Source of the DNA: Desulfamplus sp.
GTDB lineage: Bacteria; Desulfobacterota; Desulfobacteria; Desulfobacterales; Desulfobacteraceae
Assembly (NCBI GenBank): GCA_015231615.1
Contig: JADGBE010000001.1
Location: 62,001 to 126,000 of the forward strand
Direction: 5' to 3'
DNA: 64,000 nucleotides
The first letter of the stretch is position 1. Every line of letters begins with the position of its first letter. The notes beneath the pieces are model-generated. The model was not told the DNA's origin. It ran no database searches and saw nothing but the letters and a program-made list of their open reading frames with translations. Below are positions 52,901 through 61,529 of this stretch, piece by piece. The translations under genes were made by a program, and so were the position numbers.

Positions 52901-54734
52901 AGCTTCGGGTAGTATTGGAGGTAATATCAAAGCTCAAGCTAATGCAACGTTCCCTGTTAAGTTTGCATCTCTTTTTATCACTGATATGCCTGATATAAAA
53001 GGTGCTGTTAAGCTAAATCTCAACGCTGATATAAAACCTAAAATGTATATAAAACCTGATTACTCTATGAGATCAAAAAGAGATACTGTATATAGTGGAT
53101 ACATTCAATCTGACAAAGATATGGAGTCTGCTGGGTATATGAAATCTAACGAATATATGCAATCTGGCGGATATATTGACGATTCTAAGTTTGATGCTAC
53201 CGTAGAGCTTGTAAACATTGGAGTTATATTGCCTGTTATTAAATCTTCTGGAGACTATTCTGATGGTTCAGGGACGATACGACTGCATGGCATAAATGGC
53301 GTAATAAAAGCTGATATAAATAAAATTGCGATACCAGAAATTACTGGTAAAATAAGTGATAGTAGAGTTGATGATGGTATCAATAGAAATAGTGATGAAA
53401 AACTTGGTGCAAATAGTGAAAACCAGAATAGTAAATCTGGTCAATTTAAACTAAGTGGTGATGCAAAGTTAGTAAATTTTATGCCAAAAAATATTGAAGC
53501 TAAACTTACTGCAACATCAATTCCTATAAATATGATAGAGGATTTTACAGCAAGTTTTGACACAGTTTTAAATTTTAAAGGTGATATTATAGCCCCTATC
53601 CCTACAACAAGCCAAAGTCTGACAGATTCAGATTCAAGCCCTAATCCTCCCCCCCCTACCCCTGTAGCATCAAGCCTTTTATCTGGTAATATTCTAATTA
53701 ACAATGCCCAATGGACAAGGGATATTCATGTTGAAAAGACAATTTTATCAACATTGACAGATAGATTACTTGAGAGAAAAAAGGTTAGAAAAGAGGTTAA
53801 TCAAAAGAGTAGGCAGTCAATAGATAGTAAAAATAAAGTTCAAGATAACAACGTAAGCTCAACTGATTTTGATTCAAAAAAGTCAAATCAGTTGAGCAAA
53901 ATAGTTGAAAATATGAAACTCAATATTATAGTAAAAGGGAAAAAGCCCCTTATTGTTGATAACAATTTAGCATATATGGAGATTCATCCAGATATAAGAA
54001 TCGGTGGAACAGCGTTGTCGCCTTTAGTTTCTGGACGTTCTGAAATCAACCCCGGCACTATAAACTACCAATCAACAGAGTTTACCCTCACTCGTGGAAT
54101 AATTGATTTTGTAAATCCTTATAAAATTGAGCCAGAGCTTGATATTGAATCTAAACGTAAAGTGCGTGATTGGGATATTACCCTTTCGGTAGTAGGAACA
54201 CCAGATAATATAAGTTTTAAACTTACGTCAGACCCAAGGCTTGAAGATGGAGACATAATCTCCCTTTTGTTAAGAGGGAAAACTGTTACTGAGTTGATAA
54301 GTGCAGAGGGCGGCTCAACTCTCTCTGCCGCAAGTATGCTCTCACAAATTGCAGCTTCAGAAGTTAGCGATAAGGTTAAATCTGCTACAGGTCTTGATAT
54401 TTTTGAGGTGGGGTTTGGCAACACAAATGAATATAGAAGCTCTAAAAACAGAACTGGGAGTAGCATAAGTAAATCTCAAAGCAATATACGTAAATATAAC
54501 AAGATAAGCAATAATAAGAATAATGATAGCGAATTTGAAGATGTTAATGTTACCGTAGGCAAAGAGCTTACAGATAGAATAAACTTGAAATATGGCACTG
54601 AAAACAAAGATGGCGTAATGGTTGGTAAAACATCGGCTGAATATAAATTTACAGATAATGTATCTGTAACTGGTTTTCAAGACTCTGAAGGTCAGTTTGG
54701 TGGTGAAATACGTTATCGGTTAGAGTTTAAGTGA
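49992..54734 (+). CDS. tamB: Translocation and assembly module protein TamB
   Basis: A 1580-residue inner-membrane-anchored protein. One N-terminal helix (about 22-48) precedes a very long periplasmic beta-groove. The C-terminal DUF490 region has GGTALSPLVSGRSEINPG, TLTRGIIDFVNP and LTSDPRLEDGDIISLLLRG, then a beta-rich end resembling an outer-membrane strand. TamB proteins bridge the envelope for outer-membrane protein assembly and phospholipid movement. Asn/Lys/Glu-rich near-repeats lie at residues 216-245, and Ser/Tyr/Gly/Met near-repeats near 1030-1060. No strong ribosome site is visible. It precedes tamA by 13 bases. Confidence 0.92.
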   Translation: MQIENPQNTTIVKKPYLQSIVKKISTLILFFIALFIIIGLTSFPALFFYIQSDHFSKVVQTEINKKIMGKMEWKNLNISLLKGELFLENYRLSLNSDEIISVDKVHVTLDLSGVIEPFKNLHFTNINDALDFSNIFNLSKFNSNGLIIKSIAIDKPNVTLSMTSEKRVNIAEAFTLYQPKKSKLDEKPFYLPFNITVNQLNIKQGIFEYKNINNGNEHENRNNEYKYKENEHKNSNNENKHKNNFDSKKSESVTLSFQGDIKNILIESSPIKSLHIGNDSNRENAEENTELDKIILGILSKPTFDITIDAKIITSEFLESLKNIDSLKAIFLTLNSIIGLGKDNQPLISGNLSIHSTLLGSLNDPLFSCLITYPDGQIIEKKIKATLDVTMQKKEIMIKNLELEHGVADVNGNSKLQANGNISLAKAFPKGFLGEREKIDKITTKLHFTGENIDLDKLLGSKNGSVDESENNKKESKGDNVNQSKNDNVDSSKNNNFNKNLSVMDKISKIKGVASFKGSVSGGLNNPEIKVILKAENAGYQGYPLVDKGDFDFTFLNGGLNIKRFDISSCDSLIKLDGNILYPNNLNYPKNLKIDKQKPFFNISATSKHLNLAEILSQFNLLKNSNDNSANKKLVAILEANTTLAGTLDNPNITLNANGKNIDLMGQKIESATLKGGYQDHKTAIDSLIVEFTPNTSTTNYAITNTTTTNIKTTNNTTYSDKFNTNTNNKSIRLINNNVIQAKGFIDHKQKHKFKVDISSQGVELASIESIKKYSVIKGITSGSINIEGNLGSIKSSRISGDLALKQVKIVDKPFQDFTAKLELKDSRLKINGKLNFDIGANLDFKSKDFDMHAIFNKTELLPWFTFGGVKGIESGTVTGVIDIKGNTNNLEKLEKISGKCSLSELSLSLFNNSDIFAKHSDKLNNSDSKTVNKKMMVKAGNINAWINGKEFNIDRFKTILPENGIAVLSASGSIGGNIKAQANATFPVKFASLFITDMPDIKGAVKLNLNADIKPKMYIKPDYSMRSKRDTVYSGYIQSDKDMESAGYMKSNEYMQSGGYIDDSKFDATVELVNIGVILPVIKSSGDYSDGSGTIRLHGINGVIKADINKIAIPEITGKISDSRVDDGINRNSDEKLGANSENQNSKSGQFKLSGDAKLVNFMPKNIEAKLTATSIPINMIEDFTASFDTVLNFKGDIIAPIPTTSQSLTDSDSSPNPPPPTPVASSLLSGNILINNAQWTRDIHVEKTILSTLTDRLLERKKVRKEVNQKSRQSIDSKNKVQDNNVSSTDFDSKKSNQLSKIVENMKLNIIVKGKKPLIVDNNLAYMEIHPDIRIGGTALSPLVSGRSEINPGTINYQSTEFTLTRGIIDFVNPYKIEPELDIESKRKVRDWDITLSVVGTPDNISFKLTSDPRLEDGDIISLLLRGKTVTELISAEGGSTLSAASMLSQIAASEVSDKVKSATGLDIFEVGFGNTNEYRSSKNRTGSSISKSQSNIRKYNKISNNKNNDSEFEDVNVTVGKELTDRINLKYGTENKDGVMVGKTSAEYKFTDNVSVTGFQDSEGQFGGEIRYRLEFK

Positions 54735-54747
54735 AGGAAAGATAGAG

Positions 54748-57417
54748 ATGGTCAAATCAGTAAGTATCGCATTCTATTCAGTTGTCTATATTTTTACTGC
54801 TTTTCTGCTCGTTAATACTTTTTCTATTTTGCTCCCTAATACTCTTTTTGTCCCTCAATCTTATGCTCAAGAACAAACTACGCAAATCTACGGTCAAGAA
54901 CAAACAACTCAAGTCTCTGGTCAAGAAAAGACTATACAACCCTATGCCCAAGAAAAGGTTAAACAGATTCAAGAAATAACTCAGGTTAAACCTATTGAGG
55001 TGAAATGTATTAATATCAAAGCATTAAAGTTCAATGGTAACTACAACTTTTCAGATATGCGTCTTAAAATGAGAATGAAAAGTTGGCACTCCTCACTTCT
55101 ACCCGGAAATTTCAACTGCTACAATGAAGATTGGCTAAAAAAAGATATTATAAACCTTGTTGAATTTTATAGAAAAAAAGGTTTTCCAGATATTGATATT
55201 GGTTATCTCTTTAATCCAACTCAACTTAATCCAACTCAACAACAAGATGAGGGTGTTGTTGACAAACAAAATGGGGGTATTGTTGAAATTAATATTACTG
55301 AAGGGTTGGAATATGAGATTCTATTTAAAGGAAACAATTTTTTTTCTCAAAAAGAGCTTAGAAAAAAGATTGACCTTGTAAAAAAAGGAAATGCCAATGA
55401 CACAGCACTTAGCAGGGCAAAAGTTGATATAAAAAATAGCTATCTTGATGCTGGTTTTGAAGATGTTGCTGTTAATTTTAATAAAGAACGTAAGAGCTTC
55501 TCAAACAAGCCTTACAAACAAAGTAGTTATAAGCCTAAAAGTGATGAGCCTAAAAAAGATGAAATCTGGATTGTTGAATTTTTGATAAATGAGGGAACAA
55601 GAAAAGTTGTAAATCAGCTTAAAATTGAAGGTAACAAAAGCGTCTCAAAAGATGAAATCTTAGATTCCATGCTTACAAGAGAAAAAGATAGAAAAAAGAA
55701 TTTAGGAAGAGAGGAAATAGGTGGATACAATTCAAATGTGCTTGATAAAGATATAAATGCAATTGAGCTTCTCTACCTTAGTAAAGGCTTTCTTAATGCT
55801 AAAATCTCAAAGAAGATAAGTAAATTAGAAAATATGAGCACCTCTTTAAATAATACCGCCTCTTCCTTAACTACCACCCAAGATGTTCAACTTATTGATA
55901 TTCTCATAAATATTCAAGAAGGGGTTCAAACTATTGTTGGCAATGTAAATATCGTGGGTTTTGACTCTAAATATCTTACAAAATTATCATTAAAACATGG
56001 AGAGCCATTTCGTGAATATATGGTTAAAAGTGATGAAAACTCTCTTAGTATGATAGTCTCAGAGCTTGGATACCCACATGTTAAGGTTATAAGTGATATA
56101 GAATTAAGTGGTAACGCAACAAAAGCTGATATTACTTGGCAGATTGAGAAAGGTAAATTTACACGTTTTGGCAAAATTAACTACTCAGGTAATAAGAGGC
56201 TTAAAGATGATGTAATTTCAAGAAGGCTTGATATAGCTTCAGGAGAGCCATTTTCACTCAAAAAAGTGTTTACCACAGAGAAAAAAATTAGAGAGAGTTC
56301 AGCTGTTAAATCTGTTGAGATAACATCTCCAGAACTTACCCTTATGAAAGAAGAGCCTGATATTGAGATTGTAATTGAAGAGAGTAATCCATATTTTGTT
56401 GAGGCTGCTATAGGTTACGATACCGAGCAAAATATTTATGTAGATACAAAAATTGGAGATAATAACTTTTCTGGTCGTGAAATTGATGCTTGGTTAGAGG
56501 CAAGCGTTAGCGGTATTGGATATAGAGCAGAGAGCGGACTTAAAAAGCCTTTTTTTCTCGGAACAAACATTGAAGCAATAGGCAATATCTATGTTGAAGA
56601 TGAAGAGGAGCTTAACAAAACTTTTGGCGTAAAAGCATGGGGTTATGAGACTGGGTTTTTAAGAGAGCTGTTTATTAAAAACATCATTGCTGGATTAAAT
56701 CTAAATTATGAAAACAGAACTCTTTATGGAGAAGTGCAAAGCATAGATATTGATGAGTTAGAGAGTCGTAATATTCTTGTTACATCTTTCTCTTTGGGAT
56801 ATGATTCAAGAGACTCTTCAATCAGACCAACAAAGGGATTTTTATCAACATCTTCAGTTGATGTTTACAATGGATTTGATAATGATCTTGACAATTTTCT
56901 CAAATATCAAATTGATTTGCGAACATATTTCTCTCCTTTTAAAACCTTCTCTTCATTTAATAGCTCATACTTTAATAGAGTAACTTTTGCTCTTCGTGGG
57001 CGTATGGGATATATTCAACCGTTTGGAGCAGAAGATAGTGTAGCACAAGATCAACTATTTTTTCTTGGAGGCACATCAAATGTAAGGGGATTTAAGGAGA
57101 ACATGCTTGAATATGACAGAAGTTTCAATCCATTAGGAGGTCGTAGAGCTATAAATTCAACCCTTGAGGCAAGAGTCGATCTTCCCGCTGATTTTGAGTT
57201 TAGCTTATTTTTAGACACTGGGAAAATAGATAATTTAACAAATAAAATAGATTTAACAAACAGTTTAGAATCAAGTGGTTTTAGGTCGTCTGTTGGGGTT
57301 GGATTACGGTATATCACACCAATCGGACCTGTGGGGCTACTATATGGTCATAAGTTAGATACAGAAGATGGAGAGAGTCCAGGTAGAATTCATTTTAGCG
57401 TTGGTTATACCTTTTAA
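54748..57417 (+). CDS. tamA: Outer-membrane BamA/TamA-family protein
   Basis: An 889-residue Omp85 protein. A signal peptide is followed by four 9-residue Gln-rich repeats, several POTRA domains (about 85-560, including IEGNKSVSKDEILDSM and YSGNKRLKDDVISRRL), and a C-terminal 16-strand barrel with FFLGGTSNVRGF and a terminal aromatic residue (SVGYTF). It inserts beta-barrel proteins. Cotranscription with tamB supports TamA, but the POTRA number exceeds the three of E. coli TamA, so a BamA-like paralogue is possible. The ATG has AAGGAAAG upstream. Confidence 0.9.
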   Translation: MVKSVSIAFYSVVYIFTAFLLVNTFSILLPNTLFVPQSYAQEQTTQIYGQEQTTQVSGQEKTIQPYAQEKVKQIQEITQVKPIEVKCINIKALKFNGNYNFSDMRLKMRMKSWHSSLLPGNFNCYNEDWLKKDIINLVEFYRKKGFPDIDIGYLFNPTQLNPTQQQDEGVVDKQNGGIVEINITEGLEYEILFKGNNFFSQKELRKKIDLVKKGNANDTALSRAKVDIKNSYLDAGFEDVAVNFNKERKSFSNKPYKQSSYKPKSDEPKKDEIWIVEFLINEGTRKVVNQLKIEGNKSVSKDEILDSMLTREKDRKKNLGREEIGGYNSNVLDKDINAIELLYLSKGFLNAKISKKISKLENMSTSLNNTASSLTTTQDVQLIDILINIQEGVQTIVGNVNIVGFDSKYLTKLSLKHGEPFREYMVKSDENSLSMIVSELGYPHVKVISDIELSGNATKADITWQIEKGKFTRFGKINYSGNKRLKDDVISRRLDIASGEPFSLKKVFTTEKKIRESSAVKSVEITSPELTLMKEEPDIEIVIEESNPYFVEAAIGYDTEQNIYVDTKIGDNNFSGREIDAWLEASVSGIGYRAESGLKKPFFLGTNIEAIGNIYVEDEEELNKTFGVKAWGYETGFLRELFIKNIIAGLNLNYENRTLYGEVQSIDIDELESRNILVTSFSLGYDSRDSSIRPTKGFLSTSSVDVYNGFDNDLDNFLKYQIDLRTYFSPFKTFSSFNSSYFNRVTFALRGRMGYIQPFGAEDSVAQDQLFFLGGTSNVRGFKENMLEYDRSFNPLGGRRAINSTLEARVDLPADFEFSLFLDTGKIDNLTNKIDLTNSLESSGFRSSVGVGLRYITPIGPVGLLYGHKLDTEDGESPGRIHFSVGYTF
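54862..54969 (+). repeat. Four tandem 27-bp repeats in tamA
   Basis: Units encode YAQEQTTQI, YGQEQTTQV, SGQEKTIQP and YAQEKVKQI, directly after the signal peptide and before the first POTRA domain. They probably form a flexible Gln-rich linker and are a likely site of copy-number variation. Confidence 0.88.
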
Positions 57418-58337
57418 ATTTTACCCTCTTCAATAAAGTTCTCACACAAAAGGTTATAGTCAATACCAGCTTTAACAAAGCCTTTTCTGCCATATCTCAT
57501 ATTTGCCTCAACCACAAAAAATTGACCTCTACTCTCAATAATATCAAGCCCAACATCGTCCCAACCGCAACTTTTTGCTGTGTAGAGTGCAAGCTCAAGA
57601 GCTTGTTTTGGAATTGGAGCAAAAGAAATATCTCCCCCACATGAGATATTTGCTCTAAAATCTTCTGAATTAGAAACCCGCCAATATGCAATAGCTACCT
57701 CTTTTCCAATCACCACAACTCTAATATCTCGCGTATGAGGTAGATATTCCTGAATATATGCAGGTTCTGAAGATTTATTTGATAATAATTTAGTTGAGCT
57801 TTTAATAAATTCTGCTGAGTCTAAGGTAGAAGTTAATTTTTCTTCTATTGGTTTTATTAAAGAGCCATCTATTGAAGAGAGGTAGCTAACCAACTTTTGA
57901 ATGTTATCAATAAGATAAACGCCTCTTCCCATTGATGAGCCTCTTGGTGTTTTAGCAATAAAAGGAAACGAAAAATTGTTTAGTATCTCTTGTTTTTGCT
58001 TTGCTCCATAAAAGACTTTAGTGCGTGGATGTGGAATATTTAGTAGATTAAAAAGTGCTGTCTGTCTGATTTTATCCTGCACAAAATGGTATGTAGTGAA
58101 ACTTGGAAAAGTTGTCTTACCCATTATATGGAACATATTTGCATAAAATGCTGTGGGATAATATATTTTATCTGCATTTCTGATAAGTTCAATCTCTTCA
58201 GGCGAATAGTCGGTAAAATTGGGCTTAAATCCAAGAGTTATAATGTTCCTACAATTTTTAAACCTTGAGCCAAGTGCTATTTTGGGTAATAGTTTTTGGG
58301 ATAATGCTATTTTAGAAGATTCTATCTTTGAAAGCAT
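57414..58337 (-). CDS. RimK-type ATP-grasp protein
   Basis: A 307-residue protein with an N-terminal half (LGFKPNFTDYSPEEIELIRNAD, YYPTAFYANMFHIMGK) and a C-terminal ATP-grasp fold (FPFIAKTPRGSSMGRGVYLI, YIQEYLPHTRDIRVVVIG, FFVVEANMRYGRKGF). Such enzymes ligate an amino acid or amine to a carboxylate through an acyl phosphate. The substrate is unknown. It follows the HEAT-receiver gene by 36 bases on the minus strand and converges on tamA with a four-base overlap. Confidence 0.82.
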   Translation of the reverse strand: MLSKIESSKIALSQKLLPKIALGSRFKNCRNIITLGFKPNFTDYSPEEIELIRNADKIYYPTAFYANMFHIMGKTTFPSFTTYHFVQDKIRQTALFNLLNIPHPRTKVFYGAKQKQEILNNFSFPFIAKTPRGSSMGRGVYLIDNIQKLVSYLSSIDGSLIKPIEEKLTSTLDSAEFIKSSTKLLSNKSSEPAYIQEYLPHTRDIRVVVIGKEVAIAYWRVSNSEDFRANISCGGDISFAPIPKQALELALYTAKSCGWDDVGLDIIESRGQFFVVEANMRYGRKGFVKAGIDYNLLCENFIEEGKI

Positions 58338-58372
58338 TTTTGACGTTGTATTCCTTCTGGTAAATGTCCCAT

Positions 58373-60136
58373 CTATTTAATTAACTCATTGATTCCTTTA
58401 ACAATTTCTGGAAATCTAAAGACACCATTTATACCGCAATCTAAATATTTATCTGTTAAGTTGAGATCAAGAAAATCTTTCTGACGTGTTGAAATCAGAA
58501 AAGGAAGATCGTTTTTACTATAAAATTCCCTGATTTCTCTTGCAAAATCAAGGGCTGTCATATCTTTTAAGAATAGATCGCTTACAATAAGGTCTGGTTT
58601 ATCGGCAGAAATAGGTTCAAAAGCCTCTTCAGGGCTATCAAATCCAATTGAGATATAGCCATTTTTTAATAGCAATTTTTCATAGATTTTTTGGACTGTA
58701 TCAGAGGAGCTTATCACCATTGCTCTTAGTTTGTTTTGAAGTTTATTTCCCATATCTGCTTTAAACTCAATTTTCTTTGCAGTAGATTTAAGACCTCTGT
58801 TTGTCAAAATATTAAGATAGCTATTTAAAGCAGAGGGGGTAGCATCTTTTGCTAAGTATGTTGATGCCATATCTACAAAGGTATCTGAGACAAGCAGATA
58901 GTTAATAAGGTTTTTAGCCTGTGCATCAATTATTGTATGTACAAGTTTTTGACCATGCTCTCTTCCAGTCTCAATTCTATTTTTTACCTTTGCATATACA
59001 GGATCGTTGTAGTTTTTATCTAAAGCCTTGATAGCAGAGATTCTAACATGAATAGCATTTTTTTCAATTGCACCCATCATAAGCTCTGTAAAGCTAAATT
59101 TATCAAACGAGCAAAGTGTTTCAAAAGCCTGATGTTCTAAAGATTGATCAGATTGTTTTTTATTTAAAAATGAGTAGATGTCGGGCAATATCTCGTCAGA
59201 CAATATTTCGTCAGATGCTGCTCTATTTGCAATCAATCTTAAACTGTTTAATACAAGATCGTGATCATTTGATTTCAAGTTTAAAGTAATTTGTTTCAGA
59301 TATTGAGGATTTGATTTTAAATCTAAGTCAGGATTTAAAAAGTAGCTAATCGCCTCAAATCTTTGTTCAATAGCTTTTGAAGCAAACATTTGCATATAAA
59401 GAGTTATTCCATCATTCTCCTGTTTTGACTCCGTTTTCTGTTTTGCCTGAGCTTGTGGCGGTGGAGTTGATGGAGGAGGAGTAGATATTTGTGTTGGTTG
59501 AGCTTTTAGTATTGGTGCTGATGTAACTTGAGGTGATGGTTCGATTGATGGTATTTTAAAAGAGGCAAGAGCATCAATAATATTTTGGTCGTTCTTAACT
59601 GTTTTAGATATATCAAAAAAGATTTTATAAACCTCTGGAGAGCCAATTTTAGCAAGGGTTTTTACTGATTGATCCTTTAGCGTTGCATCATCATAATAGA
59701 GAAATTCCGCAACAGCAGGCACAAGAGATTCTATCTTTTCCTCTCCTATAATATTAATTGTTTCAAATAAAATCTCTCTATCTGTGCAGTTTGTCAAAAT
59801 ATATTTAAGCAGAGGCGAGGCTTTTAAAAGTCGCTTTCTGTCGCACGCTTTATAAAATATTAATGCAAAATCAAAATTAAGATGCGCCCTATCAGTTATA
59901 AGCTGAATCAATTTATTGTGATTATCATTATTAAAAGATTTATAATATTTGGTCTCTAACCTAATTACAAAGTCTAATAATATCCAAGCATCGCTATCTG
60001 ATACCATTGCAAGTTCGTCTAAAATGGCGACCTTAGTCTTATCTGATTCTAAATGGAGATCAAGCAGAAGGTCTTTTGCTTTTTTGATGTCTAAATTTTT
60101 AATACTATCTCTAAAGTAGCTTATATAATTTCCCAC
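58373..60136 (-). CDS. HEAT-like repeat protein with degenerate C-terminal receiver domain
   Basis: A 587-residue cytoplasmic protein. Helical HEAT-type repeats fill about 1-200 and 250-450, separated by a Pro/Gln/Ala-rich linker (about 205-235). The C-terminal 120 residues have a receiver fold: the phosphoacceptor position is present in LIVSDLFLKDMTALDF. The usual acidic pair after strand 1 is replaced (VISSSDTVQK), and the conserved Lys-Pro is RFPE. Phosphorylation in the normal way is therefore doubtful. It could be a scaffold whose receiver-like domain binds partners. No kinase gene adjoins. Confidence 0.78.
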   Translation of the reverse strand: MGNYISYFRDSIKNLDIKKAKDLLLDLHLESDKTKVAILDELAMVSDSDAWILLDFVIRLETKYYKSFNNDNHNKLIQLITDRAHLNFDFALIFYKACDRKRLLKASPLLKYILTNCTDREILFETINIIGEEKIESLVPAVAEFLYYDDATLKDQSVKTLAKIGSPEVYKIFFDISKTVKNDQNIIDALASFKIPSIEPSPQVTSAPILKAQPTQISTPPPSTPPPQAQAKQKTESKQENDGITLYMQMFASKAIEQRFEAISYFLNPDLDLKSNPQYLKQITLNLKSNDHDLVLNSLRLIANRAASDEILSDEILPDIYSFLNKKQSDQSLEHQAFETLCSFDKFSFTELMMGAIEKNAIHVRISAIKALDKNYNDPVYAKVKNRIETGREHGQKLVHTIIDAQAKNLINYLLVSDTFVDMASTYLAKDATPSALNSYLNILTNRGLKSTAKKIEFKADMGNKLQNKLRAMVISSSDTVQKIYEKLLLKNGYISIGFDSPEEAFEPISADKPDLIVSDLFLKDMTALDFAREIREFYSKNDLPFLISTRQKDFLDLNLTDKYLDCGINGVFRFPEIVKGINELIK

Positions 60137-60281
60137 GTATAACCTTCCTATATTTTGATTAGTCTAAACATTATATCTGGATCATCTGAAGCCAATATAA
60201 TACAACCTCTACAACCTACTCTACCGCCCTACCCTTCTTTTATTTTCTATGTAAAAATCAAAATATTTTGTCTAATAGATA

Positions 60282-61340
60282 TTAGGCTTTACTAAAGCCA
60301 TTAGGATTATTTTTTTGCCAATTCCAAGTGTCTCGACACATATCATCAACTGTTCTTGTAGCCTTCCAACCAAGCTCTGTTTCAGCTTTTGATGGATCAG
60401 CATAACAAGCAGCAATATCGCCAGACCTTCTTGATGCAATCTTAAACGGTATCTCAACTCCAGATGCCTTTTCAAATGCACTGACAAGCTCTATTACCGA
60501 ATGACCTTTGCCTGTTCCAAGGTTGTAGGTAACAACTCCACAATTTGTGAAAAGTTTTGGTAGAGCCTTAATGTGTCCCACAGCAAGGTCTGAGACATGG
60601 ATAAAATCTCTTACGCCTGTCCCATCTTCTCTGTTGTACTCTGTATGATAGTCGTTTCCAAAAATATTTAAAAATGGCAGTCTGCCAACAGCTACCTGTG
60701 CAATGTAGGGAAAAAGGTTATTTGGAATACCAAACGGGTCTTCTCCGATTTTACCGCTTTTATGGGCACCAACTGGGTTAAAATATCTTAATAAAGCAAT
60801 ATTCCATGATGGATCAGATAGGTGTAAATCCTTTAGAATCTCCTCGATCATAAGTTTTGTGCGTCCATAAGGATTTGTAACAGAAAGTGGAAAATTCTCT
60901 TTAATTGGAAGTGTGTGAGGATTTCCGTAAACCGTTGCAGATGAGCTAAATACAAGGTTCTTAACCCCATACTCTTTCATAACTTCAAGAAGGTTAATAG
61001 TTCCTGTAATGTTGTTGTTATAATATTCAAGTGGAAAGCTAACCGATTCTCCAACAGCTTTTAGTCCTGCAAAGTGTATTACAGCAGTATTATCTTTTAG
61101 GGAGAGAGGTAATAGCGTTTCAGAAAGCAATTTAAAAATACCTGAAAGAGAACTCTTATCTCGAATATCAACATTATGAAATTCAACCTTTTTTCCTGTA
61201 ATCTCTTCAACTCTTCTCAATGCTTCAAAAGAACTATTAGATAAATTATCAATAACAATCACATCATATCCATTTTCAAGAAGCTCAACACAGGTATGGC
61301 TGCCAATATATCCAGCACCTCCTGTAACAACTATTTTCAT
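60282..61340 (-). CDS. galE: UDP-glucose 4-epimerase
   Basis: Interconverts UDP-glucose and UDP-galactose (or the N-acetyl forms). It has [15 protein letters not shown] for NAD binding, [20 protein letters not shown], catalytic SSSATVYG and YGRTK, and a YYNNNITGT segment. The 352-residue length is slightly long. Likely role is sugar nucleotides for LPS or exopolysaccharide. It stands alone on the minus strand, upstream of which lies a 109-bp palindromic element. Confidence 0.95.
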   Translation of the reverse strand: MKIVVTGGAGYIGSHTCVELLENGYDVIVIDNLSNSSFEALRRVEEITGKKVEFHNVDIRDKSSLSGIFKLLSETLLPLSLKDNTAVIHFAGLKAVGESVSFPLEYYNNNITGTINLLEVMKEYGVKNLVFSSSATVYGNPHTLPIKENFPLSVTNPYGRTKLMIEEILKDLHLSDPSWNIALLRYFNPVGAHKSGKIGEDPFGIPNNLFPYIAQVAVGRLPFLNIFGNDYHTEYNREDGTGVRDFIHVSDLAVGHIKALPKLFTNCGVVTYNLGTGKGHSVIELVSAFEKASGVEIPFKIASRRSGDIAACYADPSKAETELGWKATRTVDDMCRDTWNWQKNNPNGFSKA

Positions 61341-61410
61341 ATTTTTACCTTTTTGAATAACAATAGGTTAAACGGACAATCTTTGGCTTTTGTCTGACCG
61401 TTTAACCTAT

Positions 61411-61519
61411 CAATTTATAGTATTCCAGATAAATAAATTGGCAATTCCTAATTAGCCCCACCCCGTCCCCCTCCCCAATGGAGAGGGGCAAAATAATTAT
61501 CTGGAAAGCTATAGTATTG
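61411..61519. repeat. 109-bp imperfect palindromic element
   Basis: Arms at 61411-61440 and 61490-61519 are about 80 percent complementary (CAATTTATAG, TCCAGATAA against CAATACTATAG, TCCAGATAA). The GC-rich centre carries a CCCCTC/GAGGGG hairpin. It is non-coding and lies between the aldehyde oxidoreductase and galE genes. Looks like another MITE-type insertion and may also act as a terminator. Confidence 0.7.
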
Positions 61520-61529
61520 TATTAAAGAG

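Noticed and set aside
52436-52930. Minus-strand frame of 164 codons within tamB
   Set aside because: Antisense shadow in a long AT-rich gene with biased codons; nothing recognisable in the translation.
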